DNA from: Desulfomicrobium sp. ZS1
Lineage (GTDB): Bacteria; Desulfobacterota; Desulfovibrionia; Desulfovibrionales; Desulfomicrobiaceae
Length of the DNA stretch: 64,000 nucleotides
Assembly: GCF_024204645.1 (NCBI RefSeq)
Contig: NZ_CP100351.1
Location: 124,001-188,000 of the forward strand
Direction: 5' to 3'
Shown: piece after piece, positions 18,818 through 27,269 of the stretch
Numbering within the stretch: the first letter of the stretch is position 1
Layout of the letters: every line of letters begins with the position of its first letter
Position numbers and translations under genes: made by a program
Notes under the pieces: model-generated
Database searches by the model: none
What the model saw: only the letters and a program-made list of their open reading frames with translations
Told to the model about the DNA's origin: nothing

Positions 18818-19584
18818 TGGATCAGGCCGTGTTGCGGGGGATGCGCGCCCGTTTTGTTAAGATGGCCGGCGAGTATGCCCAGCGTCTGGGGGACCGGCGG
18901 GAGCATATCGTTCTCAAGCGTGATCATTCCCTGCGCGTGTATGCCCTGGCCGCGAAGATCGTGGCCAGGGAAAGCATTGCCCCGGCCGCGCCGTATCTGG
19001 CTGCGGCGCTTGTGCATGATATTGGCAGGTTTTCGCAGTTTGAGAGGTTCGGCACCTACCGCGACGACGAGTCTGTCGATCATGGAGAGGAAGGGGCGGA
19101 TTTTCTGCGCGATGGAGATTTTCTGGCGGCCTTCGAACCGCAGGTGCGCGAGTGCATCACCCTGGCGGTGCGCTTACATAACAAACGTGAAATTCCCGGT
19201 GACCTTGAGCCGCTGAGCAGGTCGCTGTGCATCGTCGTGCGCGATGCGGACAAGCTCGATATCGTGCCCGTGGTCCTGTCCAAGCTCAGTGCGCCCGGCC
19301 CGCGCGACCCCGTGGTCACCCTGGGGCTCATGGACGAGCCCAATGCTTGGACCGAGTACATTGCCGACGTCGTGGCCAGCGGCGAGAGCCCGGCGTATGG
19401 CAATCTTCGCTATATAAATGATTTCAAGCTATTGCTCGCATCATGGGGCCCGAAGCTGGTTCATGGCGCAAGCCGGCGCATTTTTGCCGAACGCGGCTAT
19501 CTGGACCGCCTCTTCGCCCTGCTCCCGCAAACCGACCGCTTCGCAGAACTTAAAGTCCGCCTGGCCATTGGTCTTGAGCGCTGA
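18817..19584 (+). CDS. HD-domain metal-dependent phosphohydrolase
   Basis: 255-aa protein with an HD fold: an upstream His in KRDHSLRVYALAAKIV (about residue 32), the HD doublet in AAALVHDIGRFSQF (about 67), a third-ligand region DHGEEGAD (about 88), and a later Asp in VVRDADKLDI (about 145). This is the HDc signature for hydrolysis of phosphate esters, nucleotides or cyclic nucleotides; the substrate is unknown. Its start overlaps the stop of the 63-aa gene by one base. Its 3' end overlaps the convergent gene by 35 bases. Confidence 0.87.
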   Translation: MDQAVLRGMRARFVKMAGEYAQRLGDRREHIVLKRDHSLRVYALAAKIVARESIAPAAPYLAAALVHDIGRFSQFERFGTYRDDESVDHGEEGADFLRDGDFLAAFEPQVRECITLAVRLHNKREIPGDLEPLSRSLCIVVRDADKLDIVPVVLSKLSAPGPRDPVVTLGLMDEPNAWTEYIADVVASGESPAYGNLRYINDFKLLLASWGPKLVHGASRRIFAERGYLDRLFALLPQTDRFAELKVRLAIGLER

Positions 19585-20794
19585 ACTGCAACCATAAAAG
19601 TTCATCCAGGGTGCGCAGGATTTCTCCGTACAGCCCCCCGTATCCGGGAAACTTTCCGAAAAGCTCCTGCTTGCGGCGCTGCAGGCCGGGCGAGGCGCTG
19701 GCTTCCGGCGAAGACGGCGAGGTGGCCAGGATGCGACGTTCCTGCAACAGGTAGCTGCGGGTCTGCGCGCAAAAATTCCGGCACAATTCCCCGCATTGTG
19801 CGCTGTGAGCGGCCCAGTATTCTTTGGCCGGGGCCGTCTCCGGATTATGTCTGGCCTGCCAGACCATGGCCAACAAAAAGTTGAGGGGCGAGCCGGGCAC
19901 CCCGCGCCGCCAGCCCAGAAGCCAGGGCGTGCGCCAGCAGAGCAGGAAATGGTTCTGCCCGAACGTCACAAGATCGGCCAGGTCTGCGTGTATTCCGCGT
20001 AGCGCCTCATCAGCCCACAGCGGCTCTTCCTTGCACAGGTCCCAGGCCTGCACCGTGGTCTGCGGCTCGATGCCGAGCAGACGCCAGAGCAGGGCGTTGG
20101 CCTGGGGCGAGGCCGGTGTTTCCAGATGAGCGTAGCTGAGCACGAAAGAACCCCGGCCATATCCGCCCCTGACGATGCAGGGCTCGTGGCGCAGTCGTTC
20201 CGGATTGAGGTTGATGCCGTAAAGTTCTTCCCACTGCCCGACTTCCGAGGCCGCGATGCCGGACCAATCCAGGTCCGCGGACCAGAAATCAGGCCCCGGG
20301 GCCTCGTAGCGGGCCAGCACTTCGAGACTGTCGTCACCGGGTTCGAACTGCGAGGGCCACCAGACCGGCAGGGCCGCCTCGTACTCTGCGCCGCCCTCGC
20401 TCAGGGTGCACCGCAGATGCCCGCTGAAATTGGGGAGGCGTTTCTTTGCCGCCTTGCGCGACCAGGAGCACAGATCCAGAAACGGCGCACCTCGCTCCGA
20501 GCCAAGCGCCAGACCCGCGCCTCCGCAAAAACCGAGATATTTACCGCCGCCGCGCACATGCTCGCGGATGGCCTCGCGGCCGTCTTCGCCCAGGGCCAGG
20601 GACTTGAGCTTGGCCCAGCCTCCCGGAACGATCAGCGTCGAAGGTCCAAGGCCGCGCAAGGCCCCGGCGCGGACCTGTTCGGCCTTGAGCAGGGTCACGG
20701 GGACGCGCAGGGCATGCAGCGCGCGGTGGAGGAGCAGGCCCCACAGGTGCGATTCGTCCCACAGCAGGACCAGAGGCGGGCAGTGTCGATGCAT
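19550..20794 (-). CDS. Biotin-protein-ligase N-terminal-like (BPL_N, type I amidotransferase fold) protein
   Basis: 414-aa protein starting MHRHCPPLVLLWDES. A start at 20830 is also open, but 20794 better fits the domain boundary. The N-terminal half has the class I glutamine-amidotransferase-like fold of the BPL_N family: LIVPGGWAKLK and GGKYLGFCGGAGLAL, with Cys (about residue 107) at the nucleophilic elbow. The C-terminal ~170 residues (WRTPWLLGWRRGVPGSPLNFLLAM onward) have no family that I recognise. No biotin ligase catalytic domain follows. It is convergent with and overlaps the HD gene by 35 bases, so the two transcripts form an antisense tail. Confidence 0.68.
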   Translation of the reverse strand: MHRHCPPLVLLWDESHLWGLLLHRALHALRVPVTLLKAEQVRAGALRGLGPSTLIVPGGWAKLKSLALGEDGREAIREHVRGGGKYLGFCGGAGLALGSERGAPFLDLCSWSRKAAKKRLPNFSGHLRCTLSEGGAEYEAALPVWWPSQFEPGDDSLEVLARYEAPGPDFWSADLDWSGIAASEVGQWEELYGINLNPERLRHEPCIVRGGYGRGSFVLSYAHLETPASPQANALLWRLLGIEPQTTVQAWDLCKEEPLWADEALRGIHADLADLVTFGQNHFLLCWRTPWLLGWRRGVPGSPLNFLLAMVWQARHNPETAPAKEYWAAHSAQCGELCRNFCAQTRSYLLQERRILATSPSSPEASASPGLQRRKQELFGKFPGYGGLYGEILRTLDELLWLQFSAQDQWPGGL

Positions 20795-20879
20795 GTTTGT
20801 CGGCCTAGCAGGAAGCTTTGTGGCGGGCAAGTCGGGCTTGATTTTTGGGGTCTGCCCCAGTACTCATTTTTGTTTCTGC

Positions 20880-20906
20880 AGCGCCGGGCATTCCGGCGCT
20901 TTTTTG
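20880..20906 (+). terminator. Terminator-like hairpin in the valS leader
   Basis: Perfect stem AGCGCCGG (20880-20887) with CCGGCGCT (20893-20900), 5-nt loop, then six further T residues. It lies between divergently transcribed genes, where a terminator for an upstream gene is not expected, and 20 bases before the valS Shine-Dalgarno (20926-20930). It may act as a leader attenuator. Confidence 0.7.
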
Positions 20907-20938
20907 CCGCAAACAGCTCATTATCCGGAGTTCATCAT

Positions 20939-23602
20939 ATGGCCAACGAGACGCTTTCCAAGGGATACGAACCAGCCGACGTGGAAGAACGGTGGCTTGA
21001 GTACTGGAAGACGCACCAGAGCTTCACCCCCGACGCGTTCAAGGCCGCGTCGACGCCCACGGACAACTACTCCATCGTCATCCCGCCGCCCAACGTCACG
21101 GGGGCTCTGCACATGGGGCATGCCTTGAACCTCACCCTGCAAGACATCATGTGCCGTTACATGCGCCAGCGGGGCAAGACCGTGCTCTGGGTGCCGGGCA
21201 CGGACCATGCGGGCATCGCCACCCAGAACGTGGTCGAAAGGAAACTCCTGGCCGAGGGCAAGAAGCGCGAAGACCTGGGCCGCGAGGAATTCATCAATCG
21301 CGTCTGGGAATGGAAAGAAGACTACGGCGGACGAATTCTCAATCAGATCAGACGTATGGGCGCGAGCGTTGACTGGAGCCGGGAGCGCTTCACCATGGAC
21401 GAGGGCCTGTCCAAAGCCGTGCGCGAGGTTTTCGTTTCTCTTTACGAGCAGGGGCTTGTCTATCGCGGCAAATACATCATCAACTGGTGCACCCGCTGCC
21501 ACACGGCTCTGGCCGACGACGAGGTCGAATACGCCCCGGCCAAGTCCACCCTCTATCATCTGAGCTATCCTCTCGAAGACGGCTCCGGTTCCGTGACCGT
21601 GGCCACGGTGCGGCCCGAGACCATGCTCGGCGACACGGCCGTGGCCGTGCATCCCGAAGACGAGCGCTATCAGTCCATGATCGGCAAGCACGTCATCCTG
21701 CCGCTGGTGGGTCGCCGCATCCCGATCATCGCCGACGCCTATGTGGACCGCGAGTTCGGCACCGGCTGCCTCAAGATCACCCCGGCCCACGACATGAACG
21801 ACTGGGAGATGGGTCGCAAATACGGGCTCGAAGCCATCAGCGTCATCGACGACAAGGGCTGCATGAACGACAATGCGCCCGAGGCATATCGGGGCATGAG
21901 CGCCGCCGACTGCCGCACGCTCATTGTCAAGGACCTGCGTGCCTGCGGATCACTCACGGCCGAGGAGCCCTACGAAAACAAGGTCAACCAGTGCTATCGC
22001 TGCAAGACCACCATCGAGCCCTTCGTGTCCGAGCAGTGGTTCGTGTCCGTCAAGCCGCTGGCCGAAAAGGCGAGGGCGGCGGTGGAGGACGGCCGCACGA
22101 CCATCTGGCCCGCGCAGTGGAACAAGACCTATTTCAACTGGCTCGACAACATCCGCGACTGGTGCATCTCGCGCCAGCTGTGGTGGGGGCACCGCATCCC
22201 GGTCTGGACCTGTCAGGACTGTGGGGAGGTCATCGTCGCCCGCCAGGATCCCACGGCCTGCAAGTGCGGCAGCGCCAATCTGGTGCAGGACGAAGACGTG
22301 CTCGACACCTGGTTCTCCTCCGCCCTGTGGCCGTTCTCGACCATGGGCTGGCCGGAGCAGACCAATGAGCTCAAGGCCTTCTACCCGACGTCCCTTCTGG
22401 TCACGGGTTTTGACATCCTTTTCTTCTGGGTGGCCCGCATGATGATGATGGGCCTGCAGTTCATGGACAACGTGCCTTTCAAGGACGTCTACATTCACGC
22501 CCTGGTCCGCGACGAGCACGGCAAGAAGATGTCCAAGTCCACGGGCAACGTCATCAATCCTTTGGAGATGATCGACAAGTACGGCTGCGACTCCCTGCGC
22601 TTCACCCTGACCTCGTTCGCGGCCATGGGTCGGGACATCAAACTGTCCGAGGCGCGCATCGAGGGCTATCGTCATTTCATCAACAAGATCTGGAACGCGG
22701 CCCGGTTCGCGCTCATGCACGTGGACGGCAGCGAGCCGGAGTTCGATCCCGGAAAATTGTCCGGGCTGCATCACAAATGGATTCTGCACCGTCTGGAAAT
22801 GCTCAAGAAAGAGCACGCCGTCCAGATCGAGGGCTACCGTTTCAACGAGGCGGCCCAGGGCCTGTACGGATTCGTCTGGCGCGAGTTCTGTGACTGGTAT
22901 CTCGAACTGATCAAGCCCGAGCTCTACGGCGAGGACGAGGCGGCCAAGGCCGCTGCACGGTCCTGCCTCAAGCACGTGCTGTCCGAGATCATGATCATCG
23001 CCCATCCGGTCATTCCCTTCGTGACCCAGGAGATCTGGTCCTGCATCCCGTCCCTTGATGCCGAGAGCCTGGCCGTGCGCCCCTATCCCAAGGTCCGGCC
23101 GGTGTGCGAGGACGAGGGTGCGGTCCGCGACATGGAGTTTCTGCAGGGCGTCATCGTGGCCGTGCGCAACATTCGCTCCGAGCTTGGCGTGGCTCCGGGT
23201 GTCCCGCTTGCGGTGCTGATGCGGGCCGGGAGTGATGATCAGGCCTTCCTGATGGCCCATGAAACGGAAATAGCGGCCCTGGCCAGGGTCGGGACGCTGA
23301 CCGTGGGCGCCGACATCGAAGCGCCCAAGGGATGCGCCTCGGCGGTGGTCCGTGGCTGCGAGCTCTATGTGCCGCTCGAAGGGGTGGTGGATTTTGTGGC
23401 CGAATTGGCCCGCCTCGACAAGGAACTGGGCAAGATATCGAAGGAACTCGACTTCGTGACCAAGAAACTTGGCAACGAGAGTTTTGTGAGCAAAGCCCCC
23501 GAGGACGTGGTGGCCAAGGAAAAGGCCAAGGCGGCGGATTTCGCAGAGAAAAAGGCCACCTTGGAGCAGCTGCGGGCCAAGGTGCAGGAGTTCGTCGGCT
23601 AA
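20939..23602 (+). CDS. valS: Valyl-tRNA synthetase
   Basis: 887-aa class I aminoacyl-tRNA synthetase. The HIGH-type motif is PNVTGALHMGHAL (about residue 48), and the connective-peptide editing domain includes VRPETMLGDTAV. The KMSKS motif is GKKMSKSTGNVINP (about 525), the anticodon-binding domain follows, and a C-terminal coiled-coil arm (LARLDKELGKISKELDFVTKKL) is typical of ValS. The start at 20939 is fixed by CGGAG at 20926-20930; the very long open frame upstream has no homology. I see no T-box features, as expected for a Gram-negative valS. Confidence 0.97.
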   Translation: MANETLSKGYEPADVEERWLEYWKTHQSFTPDAFKAASTPTDNYSIVIPPPNVTGALHMGHALNLTLQDIMCRYMRQRGKTVLWVPGTDHAGIATQNVVERKLLAEGKKREDLGREEFINRVWEWKEDYGGRILNQIRRMGASVDWSRERFTMDEGLSKAVREVFVSLYEQGLVYRGKYIINWCTRCHTALADDEVEYAPAKSTLYHLSYPLEDGSGSVTVATVRPETMLGDTAVAVHPEDERYQSMIGKHVILPLVGRRIPIIADAYVDREFGTGCLKITPAHDMNDWEMGRKYGLEAISVIDDKGCMNDNAPEAYRGMSAADCRTLIVKDLRACGSLTAEEPYENKVNQCYRCKTTIEPFVSEQWFVSVKPLAEKARAAVEDGRTTIWPAQWNKTYFNWLDNIRDWCISRQLWWGHRIPVWTCQDCGEVIVARQDPTACKCGSANLVQDEDVLDTWFSSALWPFSTMGWPEQTNELKAFYPTSLLVTGFDILFFWVARMMMMGLQFMDNVPFKDVYIHALVRDEHGKKMSKSTGNVINPLEMIDKYGCDSLRFTLTSFAAMGRDIKLSEARIEGYRHFINKIWNAARFALMHVDGSEPEFDPGKLSGLHHKWILHRLEMLKKEHAVQIEGYRFNEAAQGLYGFVWREFCDWYLELIKPELYGEDEAAKAAARSCLKHVLSEIMIIAHPVIPFVTQEIWSCIPSLDAESLAVRPYPKVRPVCEDEGAVRDMEFLQGVIVAVRNIRSELGVAPGVPLAVLMRAGSDDQAFLMAHETEIAALARVGTLTVGADIEAPKGCASAVVRGCELYVPLEGVVDFVAELARLDKELGKISKELDFVTKKLGNESFVSKAPEDVVAKEKAKAADFAEKKATLEQLRAKVQEFVG

Positions 23603-23628
23603 AAGCCCTTTGCGTATTGGAGAGGGTT

Positions 23629-23807
23629 AAAGGCATGGATTCCCGCCTTCGCGGGAATGACGTATACGCCGCGAGTTACATCCGGGTCATTCCCGCGAAG
23701 GCGGGAATCCATGCCTTTTGCGGCCCGGGAAGATGGATCCCCGTTTTTACGGGGATGACGCATGCGCAGTGAGCCACGCCCGGGTCATTCCCGCGAAGGC
23801 GGGAATC
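23629..23807. repeat. Cluster of four REP-like palindromes
   Basis: Two perfect reverse-complement 33-bp arms (23629-23661 and 23686-23718) each contain the palindrome built on ATTCCCGC-GAAG-GCGGGAAT. They are followed by a diverged inverted unit (23735-23759, with arms of the GATCCCCG/CGGGGATGAC type) and another direct unit (from 23784). The units alternate in orientation, as in bacterial interspersed mosaic elements. The cluster fills most of the 281-bp gap between valS and cobA-hemD. The same unit occurs once at 1325-1347. Confidence 0.85.
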
Positions 23808-23883
23808 CTGCCTTTTGCCGGTGGCCGAGGACTGTCGGCCTCAGACAGGGCTGTCCCTGAATATGTAAACCAAAGGAAACATC

Positions 23884-25392
23884 ATGGCCAAAGCATATCT
23901 CATCGGCGCGGGTCCCGGCGACCCGGGTCTTATCACGGTCAAGGGCCAGCGCCTCCTGCAGGAGTGCGAGGTCGTTATTTACGATTACCTGGCCAGCAAG
24001 ACCTTTTTGTCCCTGTGCCGCCCCGACGCCGAGATCATCTATGTCGGCAAGAAGGGCGGTGACCATACCCTGCCCCAGGACCAGATCAACGATCTTATCG
24101 TGGCCAAGGTCAAGGAAGGCAAAAACGTGGCCCGCTTGAAGGGCGGCGACCCCTACATTTTCGGGCGCGGAGCCGAAGAGGCCGAGGAACTTCTCGAAGC
24201 CGGGCTCGAATTCGAGGTCGTGCCCGGAGTGACTTCGGCCGTGGCGGGCGCGGCCTACGCGGGCATCCCGCTCACGCATCGAAAATACGCTTCTTCCGTG
24301 TCGCTGATCACCGGCCACGAAGATCCGACCAAGCCTGATTCCGCCCACAATTGGCCCGCCCTGGCCACCGCGGCCAGTACCCTGTGCTTCTACATGGGGG
24401 TTAAGAATCTGCCGTATATTTCGGCCAAGCTGATCGAAAACGGGATGCGCCCGGACATGCCCGCCGCCCTGGTGCGCTGGGGCACAACAAGCGAGCACCA
24501 GTCCTGGGTCTCGACCATTGGTGAGATCGCGGCCATGGCCGAGCGTGAAGGGGTGAAGGCCCCGTCCATGCTGGTCGTGGGCGAGGTGGTGCAATTGCAC
24601 GACACCCTGAACTGGTTTGAGAAGCTGCCCCTGCACGGCAAAGGCGTGGTCGTGACCCGCGCCCGCGAGCAGGCCAGCGGTTTGAAAGACACCCTGGAGG
24701 GCCTCGGCGCGGCCTGCTACGAATTTCCGACCATCACCATCATGCCCCTGGAAGACTACGCGCCGGTTCGCGAAGCCATCGACAGGCTCGCAGACTATGA
24801 TTGGGCAATTTTCACCTCCGTCAACGGCGTGCGGCATTTTTGGAACCAGCTCGAACTCGTTGGTAAGGACGCCCGGGCTTTTGGCGGCATGCAGATCGCG
24901 GCCATCGGACCGGCCACGGCCGAGGCTTTGCTCGAGCGCGGCATCCGCCCCGATTTCATTCCGCCCAAATACGTGGCCGAGTCCGTGGTCGAGGGACTGC
25001 TGGAGCGCGGCGTGGCCGGCAAGAAGGTCCTCATCCCCCGCGCCAAGGTCGCCCGTGAGGTGTTGCCCGAAGAGCTGGCCAAGGTCGCGGCGCAGGTGGA
25101 CGTATTGCCCGTCTATGAAACCGTGCTGACCCAGGAGGACGGAGCCGAGATCATCGAACTTCTCGAAAAGGGCAGGCTCCATTACCTGACCTTCTCCAGT
25201 TCCTCCACGGTGGAGAACTTCTTTGCTCTGGTCCCGGCGGACAGCCTGCGCCCCTTTGTCAGCAAAGGGCTCAAGATCTGTTGTATCGGACCCGTGACTG
25301 CCAAGACCTTGAGCGACTACGGCTTCACCCCGGACATCATGCCTGAGGATTACACCATCCCGGCCCTGGTCGAAGCCTTGGTGAAAGGATAA
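23884..25392 (+). CDS. cobA-hemD: Fused uroporphyrinogen-III C-methyltransferase / uroporphyrinogen-III synthase
   Basis: 502-aa bifunctional enzyme of tetrapyrrole synthesis. Residues 1 to ~245 form the SAM-dependent CobA/SUMT domain (GAGPGDPGLITVKG; VARLKGGDPYIFGRGAEEAE; VVPGVTSAVAGAAYAGIPLTHR), which makes precorrin-2. Residues ~255-502 form the HemD domain (VVVTRAREQASGL; FTSVNGVRHFW; CIGPVTAKTL), which cyclises hydroxymethylbilane. The fusion channels uroporphyrinogen III towards sirohaem, cobalamin and the alternative haem route via sirohaem used by sulfate reducers (established biology). It starts a run of closely spaced genes with purN, AMMECR1 and cyclophilin. Confidence 0.95.
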   Translation: MAKAYLIGAGPGDPGLITVKGQRLLQECEVVIYDYLASKTFLSLCRPDAEIIYVGKKGGDHTLPQDQINDLIVAKVKEGKNVARLKGGDPYIFGRGAEEAEELLEAGLEFEVVPGVTSAVAGAAYAGIPLTHRKYASSVSLITGHEDPTKPDSAHNWPALATAASTLCFYMGVKNLPYISAKLIENGMRPDMPAALVRWGTTSEHQSWVSTIGEIAAMAEREGVKAPSMLVVGEVVQLHDTLNWFEKLPLHGKGVVVTRAREQASGLKDTLEGLGAACYEFPTITIMPLEDYAPVREAIDRLADYDWAIFTSVNGVRHFWNQLELVGKDARAFGGMQIAAIGPATAEALLERGIRPDFIPPKYVAESVVEGLLERGVAGKKVLIPRAKVAREVLPEELAKVAAQVDVLPVYETVLTQEDGAEIIELLEKGRLHYLTFSSSSTVENFFALVPADSLRPFVSKGLKICCIGPVTAKTLSDYGFTPDIMPEDYTIPALVEALVKG

Positions 25393-25396
25393 GGTT

Positions 25397-26065
25397 ATGG
25401 CCATCGCGCTTGGCGTCCTCGTTTCCGGTTCCGGTTCCAACCTGCAGGCCATCATCGACAGGGTGGGCGACGGCAGCCTTGACGCGGACATCCGCATCGT
25501 CATCGCCAACAAACCCGACGCGCAGGGACTTGAGCGCGCGCGGAAGGCGGGCATCACCACGGCCTGCGTGCGTCATGACGAGTTTCCCGAGCGCGAGCGC
25601 TTCGACCGCGAACTGGTCCGGCTGCTGCAAGAGGCAAAGGTCAGGCTCGTTGCCCTGGCCGGGTTCATGCGCATCCTGACGCCCGTGTTCTTGACGCCCT
25701 TTGCCGGACGCGTGGTCAATATTCATCCGGCCTTGCTCCCGGCCTGTCCGGGTCTGCGCGCCCAGGAGCAGCAGGCCGGGCACGGGGTGCGGCTGGCCGG
25801 GTGCACCGTACATTTCGTGGATGAAGAGATGGACCACGGCCCGATCATCATCCAGGCCGCCGTGCCCGCCTACGCGGACGACGATGAGGCCACGCTCGGC
25901 GCACGCATCCTTGAGATGGAACACCGCATCTATCCCCAGGCCCTGCAATGGATCGCACAGGACCGGGTGCAGGTCGTCGGACGGCAGGTTGTGGTGCGCG
26001 GCGCGTCCAGAACCATGGGCGCGCTGTGGGCCAATCCGCCTTTGGAAAGGCCTTTTGATTCCTGA
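25397..26065 (+). CDS. purN: Phosphoribosylglycinamide formyltransferase
   Basis: 222-aa GART, which transfers formyl from 10-formyl-THF to GAR in purine synthesis. Motifs are LVSGSGSNLQAIID (phosphate-binding loop), the catalytic region VNIHPALLP (Asn-x-His) and the later Asp in VHFVDEEMDHGPII. It begins 4 bases after cobA-hemD stops. Confidence 0.95.
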   Translation: MAIALGVLVSGSGSNLQAIIDRVGDGSLDADIRIVIANKPDAQGLERARKAGITTACVRHDEFPERERFDRELVRLLQEAKVRLVALAGFMRILTPVFLTPFAGRVVNIHPALLPACPGLRAQEQQAGHGVRLAGCTVHFVDEEMDHGPIIIQAAVPAYADDDEATLGARILEMEHRIYPQALQWIAQDRVQVVGRQVVVRGASRTMGALWANPPLERPFDS

Positions 26066-26077
26066 GGGAGACAACAT

Positions 26078-26629
26078 ATGAACACATTCGAGCTGGTTTT
26101 GACAGACGAGGAAAAGCGTTTTTGCAAGGACCTCGTGATCTGGGTCATCCGGCAGCATCTCAGTCAGACTTCCGAGGCCAGACCCGTTCTCGAGTCCACG
26201 ACCTTGAGCGCAGAACTGGGCGCTTTTGTGACCTTGAAGCGGGGCGGGCGGCTACGCGGCTGCATCGGCAATATTGTCGGTAGCGGCCCGCTGGTCGCTA
26301 CCATCGAGCGCATGGCCGGAGCAGCGGCTTTCGAGGACCCGCGATTTCCTCCGCTCACGGCCGGGGAGCTTGACGACCTTGAGATCGAGGTCTCGGTCAT
26401 GGGGCCGTTGACCCCCTGCCCTGACCCGGAGTTGATCGAGGTCGGCCGGCATGGGCTTTATATCCGCAAATCCATACATTCCGGTCTGCTGCTGCCGCAG
26501 GTGGCCACGGAGTGGGGCTGGGACCGCGAAACGTTTCTGGATCAGACCTGCGTCAAGGCCGGATTGCCTAAAGGCACCTGGCGCAAACCAAAGACGGAGA
26601 TTTGGTGGTTTGAAGCCGTCATTTTTTAA
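26078..26629 (+). CDS. AMMECR1-domain protein
   Basis: 183-aa AMMECR1-family protein with the signature block LRGCIGNI and later [10 protein letters not shown]. The fold is conserved from bacteria to humans; its biochemical function is not established. In many prokaryotes it is encoded with a Memo-like and a radical SAM protein (the AmmeMemoRadiSam system), but neither partner is adjacent here. A GAGGGAGA Shine-Dalgarno precedes the ATG. Confidence 0.9.
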   Translation: MNTFELVLTDEEKRFCKDLVIWVIRQHLSQTSEARPVLESTTLSAELGAFVTLKRGGRLRGCIGNIVGSGPLVATIERMAGAAAFEDPRFPPLTAGELDDLEIEVSVMGPLTPCPDPELIEVGRHGLYIRKSIHSGLLLPQVATEWGWDRETFLDQTCVKAGLPKGTWRKPKTEIWWFEAVIF

Positions 26630-26642
26630 AGGAAGGTACAGT

Positions 26643-27197
26643 ATGCGTACGTTTATTTTCACTTTGATTCTGGTTTGTCTGTGTTCGTTCTCAGCCTTTG
26701 CGGAAGGGACCAAAGTCTCCTTGACCACCAGCAAGGGCATCATCGTCATCGAACTCGATGAGGCCAAGGCTCCGGTCTCGGCGCAGAATTTTCTGACCTA
26801 TGTGAACGAGGGCTTTTATGACGGGACGGTTTTTCACCGCGTCATCAAGGGCTTCATGATCCAGGGCGGCGGCATGGACACTGCCATGCACCAGAAACGC
26901 GGCCACGCGCCCATCAAGAACGAGGCCGACAACGGACTCAAAAACGACACGTACACTGTCGCCATGGCCCGCACGGGCGAGGTTGATTCCGCCACCTCCC
27001 AGTTTTTCATCAACACGGCGGACAACGCCTTCCTGAATCACGGCACTCGTGATTTCGGGTACGCGGTCTTCGGCAGGGTCGTCGCGGGCAAGCGGGTGGT
27101 GGATATGATCGAGGCCGTGAGCACTGGTTCCAAGGGCATGCATTCGGATGTGCCGCTGGAGCCGGTGATCATCGAAAAGGCCGAAGTGATGAAGTGA
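26643..27197 (+). CDS. Secreted cyclophilin-type peptidyl-prolyl isomerase
   Basis: 184-aa protein with an N-terminal signal peptide ([17 protein letters not shown], cleavage expected after AFA) and a cyclophilin domain containing [13 protein letters not shown] and [10 protein letters not shown], the catalytic Arg and substrate-binding signatures. It should assist folding in the periplasm. The start at 26643 follows AAAGGAAGG. It is the last gene before a strong bidirectional terminator. Confidence 0.94.
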   Translation: MRTFIFTLILVCLCSFSAFAEGTKVSLTTSKGIIVIELDEAKAPVSAQNFLTYVNEGFYDGTVFHRVIKGFMIQGGGMDTAMHQKRGHAPIKNEADNGLKNDTYTVAMARTGEVDSATSQFFINTADNAFLNHGTRDFGYAVFGRVVAGKRVVDMIEAVSTGSKGMHSDVPLEPVIIEKAEVMK

Positions 27198-27213
27198 AAC
27201 CGGCATGAAATGC

Positions 27214-27258
27214 AAAAAAAAGGGGGGCGGTCCAAGCGGATCGCCCCCCCTTTTTTTT
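27214..27258. terminator. Bidirectional terminator between cyclophilin and TRAP genes
   Basis: 12-bp stem GGGGGGCGGTCC (27222-27233) with GGATCGCCCCCC (27238-27249, one G-T pair), loop AAGC. An A-run lies upstream and eight T residues downstream, so it works for both converging genes. Confidence 0.93.
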
Positions 27259-27269
27259 GCGCGTTATTT

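Noticed and set aside
20795-20938. T-box riboswitch or Val-rich leader peptide for valS
   Set aside because: No T-box consensus (AGGGUGGNACCGCG-like) is visible, and the short frame beginning at the ATG near 20794 has only scattered Val codons.
23629-23807. CRISPR array
   Set aside because: The repeats alternate in orientation and have no uniform spacers; they are palindromic REP-like units.
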